64,000 nt of DNA. Origin: Paramyrothecium sp. XJ0827 (taxonomy: Eukaryota; Ascomycota; Sordariomycetes; Hypocreales; Stachybotryaceae). The stretch's first letter is position 1. Each line of letters opens with the position of its first letter. The stretch covers positions 806,001 to 870,000 of the forward strand of contig JAJFPB010000013.1 in the NCBI GenBank assembly GCA_020881915.1, in the 5' to 3' direction. Positions 1-12,870 of this stretch are shown in pieces. The translations under genes and the position numbers were made by a program. The notes below the pieces were generated by a model that saw nothing but the letters and a program-made list of their open reading frames with translations, searched no databases and was not told the DNA's origin.

Positions 1-2968
1 CGTGAAGACATACGACTCTACATTCCTTTAGCTCTTGCCACAAATCTTTATAACCACCTGCGACGGAAGCCGACAACCGCGAAAGATCCAAGATTGACCT
101 CGCTACGCAATCATTCCCTGCAAGACTGACCTTGGATTTGGCAAGGTACCGCCGCCACCTCCAACCCGCAACAGCCGTCAATTCCATTCGTTCGGCACAT
201 CTCCCTTCCCATTATACCAAACGATCGCTGGCATCAAAGGATGATACCTCCTTGCTAAACATCAGGAAAAGGCCACCTGTCAGTACAACGCACAATACCG
301 ACAATGGACCTCAATTCTCCCATGGAGCCTTCCTAAGCAGCTGTATGCTCGTTATCTCCGAGTCGAAGACAGAATGCGCACCAAGGTCGTCGGTGTGGCA
401 ACAATTTGACCAGTTCGATTGTACTGACAGCGAGCGGGCTCGTGTAGCAAGGCAAGGGAATCCCTTGGTAGAGGTGGTGTGGCTGATGAGAGCCTGGTAT
501 ACATGCTGGTGTCTCAAAACGCAGAGCGAGGCCAAGAGACGTACTCGCGGTCAGCAGCGCATAGTCTGGATAGTACCAGTCTCAACTCCATAACTCAGTT
601 GCACGACAGGCGACGAAACTGAGTTCTTATGCCATCGGTAACTGAATATAACCTCATTCCTTGGGAAACCCTCTAGGACCTGCACCATGGCGACGCCCTA
701 TTCCCCATAACCTTGAGAAGCTTGCTCGTTATCCGAATCATGCTGGACAGCAACTAGGACCGTCAGTACAACAGTGCAGCACAACGGTGGTTTTCGATCA
801 AGCAGACCTCTCCAACGAGGAGAACTCTGCCAGGACTGAATCGCTAGGAGCCTCCTCACATCTCCTCATCTCCTTTTGTTAGGGACAGGGTGTGGAACTT
901 GACTCGGACGCGGCTCTTAGTAGGTCGAACATGTAGTCAGCTAGCTAAAGTGGCTCGAGGAAGAATCACATTCTCACACACGGCAACGGACTATCTTCGT
1001 ACCACGTTGACGTGGCGTTGGAGTGTCAGCAACTTATCTGATTGCGGCCACTTACTGGTGCTCGAATCACTTTGCAAGTTAGCAGCCGACTTGGATTAGG
1101 GCCACCTCACTCAACAAGATGAACCACTCGATTCTAAGAATTCACCTTGCTTGGCATTTACGTTGGCCCTTCATCGCTTCACTTTACATGACTTGGCGCA
1201 AAGAGGGCATCTGGCACCCCATGTCCGGTGCGGACCATCAGTCTCGTACACGTCCCAAAATTGCGCTAATCATCAGCAACACTGGCTTGACTTCATCACC
1301 AGTCCCTTTCAACTATCGTGCGAATCGCAAAAGACCACCACATCACCGGATTGCGACCCTGAGACTTAGGCTTTATCACCAGACAGCATAGCAAGACAAT
1401 GCCACGATTCATCCCATGTTTTGCTCGCCACCTAAGATCTTGGCCGACTGTCAATTGAAGACCATCCGAGATTCTATGAAGTGATAGAAATGGAGACGAC
1501 CCGAAGTCAGACAATGCCATCACCGATTACAAGCTCCCTGATGTCAGATTCGTGAGCCCATTCGGGGATCACGCCTCGCAAGGCACCCTTGGTCACCTAG
1601 TCGCGCTTGCGCCTAGGCATGGCTGAACCATTCATGTGCATTTGTCACAGGTGCACCAGAGAACGTGATTCAAAGCAAGACCGCAGTCGCTTCGCTCCAG
1701 AAGCAATGACACACCGGGCTCGGGACACGGGATACATCACAAGAACTATGGCGTATGTACAAACATCTTGCAATCAGACCCAACTGAAGCCGAGTTGCTG
1801 ATAGCAGAAGCGCCGGGTGATCCTTTACGACAAAACGCCCTCATGGAAATCGCCAAGCTCTTGTCAAAGGAAGCATGCACACAAGTCTGAGCTGTGATAA
1901 CAGGGGCACCCTCGAGCTCCAACACCACATCACCGACAACAATTTTCTCACACCCGAACGATTAGCATCAACGCCGAGCGTATTTCCCTTGGATCCACCT
2001 CTCACGCACTCCGCATGAACGCAGAGGTGCGCCTCCATTGCTTATGCAATCATTGATCCCCGGATGAGCAGCGAGTCCGGCACGCTTTCTCCTGCCAGGC
2101 CCAGAACCATTGCCCAGACCAGCCCTGGCTTACATCCCAGCTAGGTTGCAGACGCTTCTCCCTCCCCCTCCGGACAACACGCAATTACCGTCGAAGTCGA
2201 AGCGGGTTTCCCGAACCGGCACTCGCTCGACTTCACACTTTGGCCCTCAACCTCTATTTGTACGAAGCGTGTCCGGGGTGCCTTGGAAGTTGAAGTACCG
2301 CCAGGAAGCCTGGAAAACTCACGCTCCGTATCACACGGTCACGGTCTACTCCGATTCAAGGCCTAAATATCAACACTTGGATATGCAGGCGGCGCGAACC
2401 TACCTCAGCCCTAAATCCGGGCTCACTGCAACATTTCTACCGGGCTGCGACTCTACTACGGCTAGGACTTGTCAAATACACTCAACGAGCGCCCATTGAC
2501 TGCGCATATTTCCTCCACCGCCTCCCCCGCGCCCTCCATCGCCCAGCTTCTCAGGACTTACCCGGCACGGACTCACCATCCGGTCACTGTACCCACCTTG
2601 GCTTACATCCTCACCAATGTTTAAACAAATATTTACTCAACCGTAGTAACATCCCGCAATTTCGCCCCGGCGGAGCGGAGCGCTTGACCTAAGACCAAAC
2701 TAGAACGAACCCGATACCAATCGGCTAGCAAGCACATGTCGTCGCCACAATCTCACCAGCGCCCCGAGATGTTCGCATGGATACTCAACAATCCAGTATG
2801 GATTACTCTACGCAGACAATGGCCTTTCGGCACCTTTCAAATCTCAATTAATCTCTCTAAGCATGTTGCGCACATCGGGAACCACGAATGATGTCTCGAT
2901 ACAGTTCGTGTTATCATTGGGCAGAACGGTGGCACGCCGCGTAAATATCATCGAGCACTTGCTGCGCC
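1..2968. other. Non-coding stretch, no gene seen
   Basis: Open frames here are short and I recognise no protein motif in any of them. The longest (2110-2499, plus) is Ser/Thr/Pro-rich with no domain I can name. The stretch ends at a run of 20 A residues, so part of it could be an old retroelement, but no reverse transcriptase or other pol motif is visible. Confidence 0.5.
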
Positions 2969-2988
2969 AAAAAAAAAAAAAAAAAAAA
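2969..2988. repeat. Poly-A tract of 20 A
   Basis: Twenty consecutive A residues, the longest homopolymer noticed in the window. Poly-A tracts mark the 3' ends of LINE-type or retroposed sequences in fungi. No target-site duplication or LINE protein could be recognised, so the origin is uncertain. Confidence 0.9.
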
Positions 2989-4714
2989 TAATCACTACTA
3001 CATTACTACGATGTCACTCACCATTAAGCCGCGGCAGCTTTGTTTGCTTCCTTGCGAGAAGGGGCAAGGGCTATGACATCGGACTCTACGGCAGTCGCGA
3101 TACGTTGGAAGCAGCTTCGCCCGGGGAGCAAGAGGTCAGCAGAGTCAAAGCGGTCAGAGACCAAGAGATACACGTTCTGAATTGGCGTTGCTTGTGAGTC
3201 AGTCACCCACCCCTCTCCCGACGAGAAATCATGTAGTCCCGCAGTAGCTTCTTTCTCTGGCCTTCCCATCCTGCCTCCTGGCATCCTCCATATCGCTCTA
3301 CGCATTAGCACGTCATTCGGTATGTTTGATATGCCTCTGGCTGTACAATTCAAGAGAGCAGCGCTTTGCCTGCTCCATTGCTGCTAACTTCAAGATCTTA
3401 GCTCTCTGCCAGTCGATTGTTTTCGTGGTGACACGTGCTCACCCCCTGCTACGTCCCTGCTCAATAGCCATTCTGTCGCCGCGATGCATCCATTGTACCC
3501 CACCCAGCCTACCAAGCAGAAGGTGGTAATCCATGGTTCATCGGACGTGTGGCATCTAGGTATATTTGGGGTAAGGGAACTAGCACTCACCACATGGTCC
3601 CTGCTAACTAGAGACAAAATCACCATCTTGAACGCATGTACTGTCTCGTCCACAATCCTCGCGCTTTTTATATCAACCATTAGTGAGTTGGGAGGCCTCT
3701 GCTCCGGAGTTGCTTCGTAGCCACTAAGTCAATGGTTATTACGCAGCTCAATGTGCTCCCTGCGCCGGTCCGGGTAATTCGTCTGATTACAGCTGCGCTG
3801 AGGTAAACGATCATCAGTTGATGCTCCCTCCTTACTGATGAGTTGGTAGATCAATGCTTGTTGCAATCAGCAACACGCCCTGCGAAGGCGCCCTGGCCTA
3901 CGACTTGACCTCGAGCAAGCCGTGTAAGGAAGGTAGTCGCGACTCCCTCACTCGCTCTCTAGTGATTGATTAGGTACCCACCATCTCCTCTACAGGCCCC
4001 CACTCTAAGTAGGATGAGAAATTGAGATATCTCAATTGTTCATGGCCCGGACAGCACCAGTATCGTTCTGAGATCACGACGAATTTTGAACCCCTCCAAA
4101 ACCGCCCGAGAAGCAGCAATGAGACAGGATAAAGCAAGAGATCCCTTCTGTGTGTGACCAATGGCTCAAGCGCATCCTCCATAACCAAGCGACTCCTTGA
4201 ACTTGATACCTTGGCTTGTTTGGCATGAGGAGCTATTGGTATCGGCGGCGAATTGGATTGGCGTCATATTGAGGCTTTCTTTCCGCAAAGCTGATGTGGA
4301 TGAAGTCGATCTGAGGTTCAATTCTCGGAGGGCAAGCAGACCGAAGAATCGGTGCTAGCGATAACCAACTTGCCTGGATTATCACTTAAGGCTCTGACGT
4401 TCTCCACCTGGTCGCGACGCCATGACTCGTCGCCCTTGCCGTTGTGTCGGTTGAGGCTATATTATTCGCTCTTTCGAATCGCTTCAATCCACCATCGTGC
4501 TACTATCTCCGACGATTTGCTCAAAGCCAGCCTTGGCAGTGCGCTGCCGGCTGAAGTGATTCTTACTAATGACTATCACGATTTGAAGGCGAACCAAGCA
4601 TCAGGAGGATGCAGATGCATACATCCGCTCTGTCGAGGGAAAGATTGAACCCCGATTACCGATCAGCTTCGCCTATGTTTCACTGCTACGGGACTTAAAT
4701 TTCATCACGCTTTC
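2989..4714. other. Non-coding stretch, no gene seen
   Basis: Only short unremarkable open frames (about 60-110 codons) that overlap on both strands. None has a recognisable motif or a convincing intron structure. Confidence 0.5.
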
Positions 4715-5250
4715 TCACTCGTTATGACGATGTCGCATGCACGTTACTAGTCTTTCACAACAAACACCCAGCATCACACCGGAGACATTCAACTCCTGTA
4801 TGTGAGCGAGTCCCAGCGACTCTGCCTCGCCAATGCCTACGAATTTGCCAAAGAACATACCAAAAGGACTTGCGCCTGTTCTGGGGCTTGTTATCTGACA
4901 CTAAACCCCCTTTGGCTATAAACCTGGCTGACAATTCTAGGTGAAGAAGGCTCAGTCCTTCCGAGGCCAATTTCTTTCAAAGTAATATCGCTCCTGCCCT
5001 TGGTCCTGAAGTCCTGTAGATACTGCCTTTTGCGGCTCAGGCGATGCTCCTCTGCGGCTTTCAAGATGCGAGTGTCCAGCTGCTCCTCGCTCAGCTCCAG
5101 GAGGTCGTCTTCGTCGTCGGTGAGAGTATGAGATACGATTCCCGGCAGCACCTCCCCGTGAGGCACGTTAGATTCCTTCCATAAAGGCCTGGTCGGCGAT
5201 ATTCCGTGGGGACCCCCCTGCGGGTTCGCTGCGTGTTGGCTACGGAGCAC
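4715..5250 (-). pseudogene. Decayed coding remnant, family unknown
   Basis: On the minus strand 5250-4891 reads as a 119-residue frame with an acidic patch (LTDDEDDLLELSEEQL) followed by a basic helix-like stretch (HRLSRKRQYL). Its amino-acid use looks protein-like. Directly downstream a different minus-strand frame (about 4900-4715) stays open and reads GMFFGKFVGIGEAESLGL and onward to a stop at 4715-4717. The two frames would need an indel or an intron of only about 29 nt to join, so I read this as a broken gene. I cannot name the family. It could also be chance open frame. Confidence 0.3.
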
Positions 5251-5632
5251 CTGGTCATCGTCCAGTCATCCGATACCATTCACACTCACTGCATACCACA
5301 AGAAGGCACCGTGTGTTATTCAAGTGGTGTCTTGCCTTCATTCTTTTCGGATGCATCTTATGAGCCCTCAGAATCGTTCCAATACTACTGAACACCATAG
5401 AATCACAGGTGAGTATCACACAAGTAAACGCCACAGATGTAATTGACTCCCTGCCGGCATCATGACCGCTGCTCGCCTCTTATAAAATTGCGCTTCCCAC
5501 TCGCTGTCCAATCGTTGGATGTGATTTGTAGCATGGAGTCCTACAGAGCATGATTGAGGTTGGGGGAGGGAAAACAAACGAGAAGAGAATACTAGGAGCA
5601 GCTGGGAGAGGACTCATTATGCCTTAATTGTA
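5251..5632. other. Short intergenic stretch
   Basis: Nothing recognisable. It lies just beyond the 3' end of the minus-strand gene at 5633-6933. Confidence 0.5.
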
Positions 5633-6933
5633 TTAACACAAGGCTAGTTCTTTTAGCTTCTTTGAAAATATCCCGAGGTCTGGCTTGCCAGTGCTGAGTA
5701 CTAGGGCGGCTTGTTGTTCCATAGCTTCCATGATTTTCATTATGCTAGGGTTTCCTGTTAGGTTGTCAACAAGTTGCTTTAACTGCTCATTTGACATCTT
5801 CGCCGTGCACCTACAAATATTAGTATTCTGTCTATTTTGGAGAAGTATCAAACCTGCCATGTGTATATGAGTAGGATGCCAATATCGAAATTCTCGACTA
5901 GGTATAACCACTTCCGCCCATGGATTAGATAATGTTTCAATCTTGTCCTTGTTTTCCTCCGAGCATCTCCTGTTAGATTACCGATAATCTTCCGATTGAC
6001 CTGGGTTGCTGCTGCCACATAACTGGTTTTACCAGGCAGGACTGTTTGAGACTTATGCCATCTTGTAAAAGCTACTGCTGCACTTGCGTAGCAGAATTTG
6101 CCTCTATTTTCAGTAGCAAACGCGCTTTCCACGATGGAAAACAATCGGGGGCCATTGACCCTTTTAGAAGCGGTTCCCGATTTGCACAATTGCACAATGT
6201 CTTTGTAGCTTTCTAAAGATGAATCGCCTGATGTCATGTCTTCAAGAGTCTCATCGCATACTTTGATGAATTCCGTTGTCGTTTTGCCGATCAGCGAGAG
6301 AACCTTTTGGGAGTCTTTATCATGCCTATAATCATTCCTCTGCACAACATTCGGAGACTCCGATTGTTGTCTGGTAGTGTATTCCATAGTATCAGGCATT
6401 CGGGGATTTTCTTGGTGTTTCTGTTGCGGCCGCCGTGGAATGGCACGGATGGAACCATCCAATTCAGGACTCGGTGGCCTTTTGATGGCTGCGCTATGTG
6501 CTGGAGAAGGGATCTGTGACTCTGATACCCCCATTAAGTTTGCTTCTCTCAATGCTGTCATATCCTGACAAGCGGAGAAGAGACGTCTATCTCTTTGATG
6601 AGATGTATTTCTGGCGATGCTTTCCTCGATTTCTGTAGTGGATGGTCCACGAATTGCATTATAATGGGTATGTATGGTTGCTGGTGCAGGACAGCTGGTT
6701 GTTAAGGCCTCGCAGCTGTGACAGAGGGACTTAGCAAATGCATGGATACGAGCCCGATCATTCATATCCATTTGGGCCAACTCCTGTTGGATAAGTTGCC
6801 CATCGTCTGGGCAAAAAGTCTTCGAGATATTAGCGAGAATTTCGGACAGAGATTGGCTGGTCATTTTTGGGTATGAAATGTCAATGAGGTAAGTCGTTAG
6901 TATATGCTGACCACGTTTGTGGGTGGGTTCCAT
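5633..6933 (-). CDS. Uncharacterised fungal protein, two exons, 414 aa
   Basis: I do not recognise the family. Proposed exons on the minus strand are 6933-5854 and 5797-5633, joined by a 56-nt intron (5853-5798) with a GTTTGA donor, an ACTAAT branch sequence and an AG acceptor. This splice keeps the frame (TWQ|MSNEQ). A nearer AG at 5812-5811 would give a stop soon after. ATG 6933 is the first upstream methionine; ATG 6864 is an alternative. The protein is hydrophilic, with a low-complexity Ser/Pro/Arg-rich middle (about residues 140-200). The C-terminal half looks folded, with basic and aromatic stretches (RGKFCYASAAVAFTRWHK, GRKWLYLVENFDIGILL). There is no signal peptide. The C-terminal exon is probably helical. 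No recognisable neighbour suggests a role. Confidence 0.6.
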
Positions 6934-9900
6934 GCTCTTTAATGTCCGACGAGTGCTCGCGATCAAATAAACAAACAGGGGTCTGAGTTTGCTTGACCGC
7001 TGCAGGGGTTACTCTTCTGACCGACCATCAACTCAAAATGTGGCGCTGTCATCGTTGTTTGAATGGCCTTGCTCTTAGGTGGGAGTCTTTTCCCTTCGTC
7101 CGTTGCCCCCCCCCCCTTCCCTTTCTTTCAGCTCACGCTGTTGCACCCACTTGCTGGCTCTTTCCACGGGTTGCCGAGCATTCTCGTGAATTTGGATGTG
7201 ATTCCTCACTTGGCATCTGCACAAGTGCGTAGATGCAGCACGCAATTTCATCGGAGCCCCCTGCAATACTCCCTTGATTTATTCGCTTTTGTGACACCGC
7301 GCAGGTCGGGCTAGGCCAACGGAAGAGTCCTCAGGCAGCAGCACAGTAACCGTTACCAATATTTCAGGGCTCTGTTGATGCATGCTGATCTTCTGCAGCG
7401 GATGGTTGGTTGGCATTTAGAGCTGCTGAGAGGATCTATACACCGCTGTTTGCCGTCGGCGATGATAGCTTGAGGTGCAGCCCCGATGTTACATTGCAAT
7501 CATTCTCCTGCCACGTCATCCTAGTAGTTGTTGTGGCTGATGTGGCATTGCGCGTAACGATGCACAAATAGTTGCGTTCTAGACTTAACAGAATGGTTGG
7601 GCTGATAGTTGAGTTCTTTTACCACTTTCAAGCGTACATCCTCATCTCCAAGGGTGCATTGATTCCGGCGATTGCCATCTCTACAAACAAATGCAATCAT
7701 CCTTATACATGACCAATCGGTAAATTAGTGGGGGCAACAAGAATGTTAAGCGAACCGAGCATATCGATTCCATTTATTGTGCGTTTGTACAGAAGTTGCG
7801 GCCCTTGAGCCTTCTCTTACAGACCAGTCGTGTCCCCAAGAGCTTGAGACGTGAATAAATTAACTGCCTGAGACGAAGATCAATGATTCGTCAGCACTCA
7901 TGGCCGAAACGGGACGCGCATCAGGGACATGAAAAACAGATGATGACTTGTTGAGTACGGTGCTGAGATGAAAGACCATTTTGGTACCAGTATGTAAATC
8001 GTCTTGCCTCCGGTAACAATCTACTATTCTGTTCCACGTTGACTATCCAAACATTGATCCCTAGATCTTCGCCTAGACAGACTTTGACAAGCGGGAGGGA
8101 CTCGAAGTTGGTCGGCGCAGTTCTGTTCTTCGGTTTGGCGGTGGCTCCGAGTGGATGACGAATAGGTCTTTCTCCTTTTTGACAATACACTTTTGTGCGG
8201 CCCTGACTCACGCCACCATGCCATACGAGGGGCGTTTATGGCAACGAGTCAAAGTATAGCAGGTGAGCCATGTGGGTCTGGACGGACAGTAAATCCTGAC
8301 ACTTGCTGGCCCTCAAACAATAACACCGTCCCACGACGATTTTGTACGACTTTCCTCGTGGAGGGAAGCCAAAGCTGCCAAAAGCTGTTTTCTATCTGAA
8401 GACTTCGAGCATGTGTAAAATAGCAACCCCGAGCCTGAAGCCCTTCGAAACAAGACCCCTAAGACTACAGCATAGGTTTATGATGGGATCCTGGAGCACG
8501 AGTTGTTTGTAATGAAAATTGACCAAGGAGGATGGCAGACGACAACATCATTCAATCACGCCCTTATCAATGCTATTACAAAGATAATGCTTAAGACTGT
8601 CTGTAAAAAAACCGCGATGGGTTGTCTTCTTGCCGAGTCCCTGAACGGGCTACTGGATACGCTCAGTGACGATGGTAAGCTCAGTGCGATGGTTGTCGCA
8701 ACACGAAAGTGAACGACTTCATCCACAAAGACTCGGAAGCATTGATTGAACATACTCCAACGCCTCAGGAGATTGGAGACACGGGTAGTGCATGTTGACA
8801 TATGAATACTGAATCCTTGGTTATGCTATAACATTTTCAAGTGTACAAAAGGCAGAGGTACGTCCCACACGACATGTGATGGGACCCGCAACAGGCGGCA
8901 GCTTTCATCGCAAACAGGGTCTACAAGGATCACTGGATCTCTGCCGAGAGTTGCTCTGACAAACGGAACTCCTTGGCTCGGAGAGCCCTGGTCCCGCGCC
9001 CTACGCTGCATTTCATTCACTCGTAACATAACCTCTCCCTGCCATGGCAACACCGCGTCGTAGGACTACTTCAAGTAGGTTGACCTCCTCGCAAGATCAG
9101 GCGTACCATTGCCATAACGAGTGCTCATGCTTTCTATGACAAGGGAGACCGGCGTCGGATTCTAGACCTAGCCCAGCCCTTGTCAACGACATCTTGAATA
9201 CGACATCCATGCTTGCGTCGGGCACCTTCTCGTCTACCAAGCTTTGTTTGATCAGCATCTAGCACCAATGAATTGCAAGGACACCTCGGGATATGATTAT
9301 CCTAGGTCGCGCTAGCATTCTATCCCATCTATAACACTCGAGCTCACTGGTATGGTAGTCGGGACATCTCATCGAACTGCCTGACTAAGCCTTCGCACAA
9401 CACAAGTTTCGAAATAGTACAGCTACCTAGCTAGCTAGCCCTTACCGGTTTGCCATATGTCACCCCTATACGCCCGTCGTGGACAAACCTCCGAACCATA
9501 GATCTCGCCAGTGGTTTAGGGTTTAGCTGAGGATGCAGAATGCTATAGTTTAGCACATTGTGCTAACACATATCTTGCTGTTCAATGTCGACTCGCGCTC
9601 TGTCATGGTGCTAGAACTGCCCCTTGAACTGCGTCCATGATTTGCAAGGCCGCTTGGAATTTGCGTAATTTCAATTCACGCCAGATAGCTCGATCACACA
9701 GATGCCAATGTGCTTTCGTACTTTTCACGCTTGTGTTGCAAACATTATCACCTGGTTCCACCATTGGTCCTCCTAATGGCAGAAACTTCAACATCGGACA
9801 GTCCCAGATGGCGAAACGGGATGGCCTGTGACTAAATTGTGTCTTTGCCTTAGAGGCTAGCCTGGCGAGAGAATCCGGCCATGGTTGTTCGCATCGAGCT

Positions 9901-10369
9901 CAGATCTACGTGCTGACACACGCCGTGGCTCATCCCCTTCTTGTTCCACAAGTAGAAATGCCTTGTCCCTTTTGGCGCTCGTGCAAGCGTACCCACCGTC
10001 ATGCGGCCATCTTGGGTGTTGAGGAGGACGCAAATTGTACTACTTTCATCGATCATGCAAGCGATTATGAACCACCAACGAGGCCTATCTTCAGCCTTTG
10101 ATCCCCGCCCTTTCGCTCTCGTCCTCCAAAATCTTGAGGATCTCGGCATCCCTAAACCTTCTGGTGATCAGCTCTTCATCATTCTTTGCGACGAGGTGTT
10201 CAAAGCTTTCCTCGCGTCCGGCCATGCAAGAAAACAGCGGCTTCACTATAAGCTTGACTACCATATACGCCCGTGCCTCGAGGCTTGCATTGCCAAAGCA
10301 GTCTGCTAGCCCATGAAAGATGTCAAAGTACCTGTCAAGTCGATAAGAGTAGCCTGTTTCTGGCTCGGA
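6934..10369. other. Long stretch without a recognisable gene
   Basis: 3.4 kb of short open frames on both strands without motifs. The minus-strand frame 8211-7921 has some protein-like composition (LPLVKVCLGEDLGINVWIV) but is short and has no family I can name. A C10 homopolymer lies near 7110. I see no tRNA, promoter or repeat structure. Confidence 0.5.
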
Positions 10370-11010
10370 TACTGGAACTCAGATATGCTCTCCAGGAACT
10401 CAAGGCCTGACTTCTCTTCCAGAGATAGGAGCTTGAACATCTCTTCCAGAGAAGGAAGCCCAGCTTCTTCTCCAGAACTTCGAGCTTGAACAATATTTTC
10501 GAGGCAGAAGGTCAAACCTCTTGATGAATTGGAGGCCTGCCTTTCCTGCCGGGGACGGCATCGCCGGATGTTTCTTCAGAAACTCGAGACGAAATTCTGC
10601 CTCCAACTGCTATAATCTCAGCATGTCCTCCGTAGAGAGGGAGCTCGACAGAATCTGGAAACGCCGCTGTGGCTCCAGAAATGGAAATTGTAATTCAATA
10701 TTGCAACCACTTTATCCATTGGGGCCGTTGACTCTACCTGCACCAATAAGAAAGGGTAGCACATCTCCTGGTAAGATTGAAGTTGCCCCCTATCTTCTTG
10801 AGATACGGATGCGGGCCTCCACTTTCCTCCCAGAGATTGAAGTTCCAACATTTCGTGTAGAGACAAAAGATTCAGTACCTCTTCCGAAGACATATGTCCC
10901 GATATTTCCTCCAGGAATAGGCTCCATAGATCATCTTGAGATAAGAGGCTCAACTTCTGCTTCAGGGCATGAAGGCCTGATATGTCCTTCGGAGAAGGGT
11001 CGAAAGACTC
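10370..11010. repeat. Degenerate tandem repeat array, core about 27-36 bp
   Basis: A core resembling CTCTTCCAGAGATAGGAGCT recurs many times with substitutions and spacing changes, for example near 10418, 10439, 10625, 10795, 10835, 10935 and 10985. On the minus strand the array reads as Leu/Glu-rich repeats such as SLEEMFKLLSLEE and SEEVLNLLSLHEM, broken by stops and frame changes. The same core recurs at 18290-18510. It may be a decayed repeat-encoding gene or a minisatellite; I cannot decide from sequence alone. Confidence 0.6.
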
Positions 11011-12289
11011 CTCTAAACTGAAGACTGTCCATTTCCAGCCGAGAAAGACTGAACAGCTTCTTTCAAAGTGGGAGTCCTGGATATCACGTCACCAGTCACT
11101 CCCACGTTCTCTCGCAGGGGCCACCAACCGTATTCGAGTTCCTCATCGTCGTTGTACCTGCCGCTGCAGCTCCAGGCCAGTCTCTCGTCACCGATTGCGC
11201 CCTCCAGCAACAAACTCAATAGCATTCGCCAGTTGCCGGACGTGCAGGAGGAACATATGGAGCGCGAGGACGATACTGCTACCATCGAGACTGTCGATGA
11301 GGACTATGATCACTTTGGACTTTACAGCTGCCTTTGTAAGTATACCTCGACATGCTTTGTAAACTGCACTTATAAGCATCGTGACCAACACCAGACTTTT
11401 TGCGCATCGGCGATGAACCTTGCCAGCACCGCCACGGCACCGGCGGTATGCTTCCTGGAAACCATGTTGCCGACTTGACAGCTGCTATGACCTCGGCTTC
11501 CTCAGCGGTTGCGACCATCCCGTCGGCGCCACCCAGCATGCGAAGAAGCGCTCTGGTGCGGAATCACCTCTGCAGGGTCTGACCGCCCGCTTCAACACTT
11601 GTTTCGCCGGCATCAAGCCATGAAGTCTACCCGCAAAAGCAACCTGATGTCCTCTCCCAAACGGCATGAGCTTCGAAATGTCCTGTCCCGCCCGACCTCG
11701 AGTTTCGACTCCTCCATGTCTGCCCCTCGCCGCCACTTTTTCGATCGCTCCAATGACTGTCCGATGACGAGTCAATACTAGTACCTCAGCACTTCCTGTG
11801 CCCCTATAGGCAACCTGAGCGGCCAAACGAGATTTACCGATGCAATTCAATCGCCGAACCGCAAGTTACCTGTATGCTCCCTCCTAGGTTGAGGTGCTAT
11901 GCTGCTGGAGGGCCGTCCCGAAAACTTCTTGCCGTTGCACCCTGGCGCCTCACGACGTCATCAAGGACTCTGAGTAGCATAGGATAAGACGACGGCACGT
12001 AATCGTTAGGAGCCGATATGACAGGGTAAGTCCTGTGACAGATCACAGGCAAAAGAGTCAGGTCCCGGGTGATATGATGTTTGGCTGTTAGACACTAGGC
12101 TTCACATGTCGGATTAACAAAGCTATCCTGGGGCAACAGCATGACAAGGAGTTCCTTTCGAAGAGCTAACGGATTTGCTTGCTTGCTACAGCATACTATC
12201 AAACAGTGCGCAACAGTCACCAGAAGGACAATATTCGGGTGCGTCATCCCACAGTGAGTTTCAAGTTGGCGACGTACTGACCAGTCACC
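11011..12289. other. Stretch without a recognised gene
   Basis: Overlapping open frames of 60-136 codons occur on both strands. The plus-strand frame 11068-11478 has a Ser-rich and then acidic segment but no domain. None has a continuation through a credible splice site that I could find. Confidence 0.4.
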
Positions 12290-12870
12290 CGGTCGGTTCT
12301 GTCCGTGTTATCGATGCTGTGTAAGAGGCTGGGTTGAGTTTCCTAACCGACAACACAACAAGAATGGCGCGTTCGGACAGCATCAAGGTGTAGGGCTACT
12401 TGGCAGCTTGTCGAACTAGGCGGGCAGCTCAATCTTCCCCACGACGGCGCTGTGCGCATGGAGCAAATCTACGATATGTGCCATGACACTGCACATGCCC
12501 TTCCATGGCCTTGGGCCACTTCGCGGTCTCGCCCACAGCGAAACGGGTCTTTTGGACATCAGTGAAGTCATTATTCTTACGGTCCTCCAGGACGCAAACC
12601 TCGACCAGCAAGCCGACGTCGTCAACAGGTTGTGTGAAGCAGCCCAGGGTGTCGAAGATGGGGTTTGTATCCTCCGAGCCTTTTAAAGTGGCAAGGCCGA
12701 ATAGTGGAGCCTTCTCATCTGGGTTCCGAGTACGGTAGGTGCTTGAGGGTCGCAAAGGGCGGTGTGGGAGTCGAGGGACGAGCCGTCGCGCATCCGGGAC
12801 GGACTTTGCGGGTTCGGAGCCGTGGGGCCGTGTGCCATGTCGGTCAAGCGGCCTGGCGGTTGTGATGCGC
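12290..12870 (-). pseudogene. Amidase (amidase-signature family) relic
   Basis: Minus-strand frames, read in succession, match the order of motifs in fungal amidases, which hydrolyse amides with a Ser-Ser-Lys triad. Around 12855-12745 a frame reads GPTAPNPQSPSRMRDGSSL, the Gly/Ser-rich amidase signature in altered form, then APTVLGTQ. Around 12730-12560 another frame reads LFGLATLKG, FDTLGCFTQPVDDVGLL and TRFAVGETAKWPKA, which correspond to the usual FGLKPT, DTxGxFxRSVxD and ARFAxxKTxxWPxA blocks. Around 12470-12416 a third frame reads LLHAHSAVVGKIELPA, then a stop, then FDKLP. Frame changes and stops separate these blocks, so the gene is dead. N- and C-terminal parts are not found. The family call is from motif order and is fairly sure; the substrate is unknown. 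Confidence 0.72.

Noticed and set aside
132..593. 153-codon open frame near the window start
   Set aside because: No motif, odd composition, an overlapping antisense frame of similar quality and no splice continuation; treated as chance.
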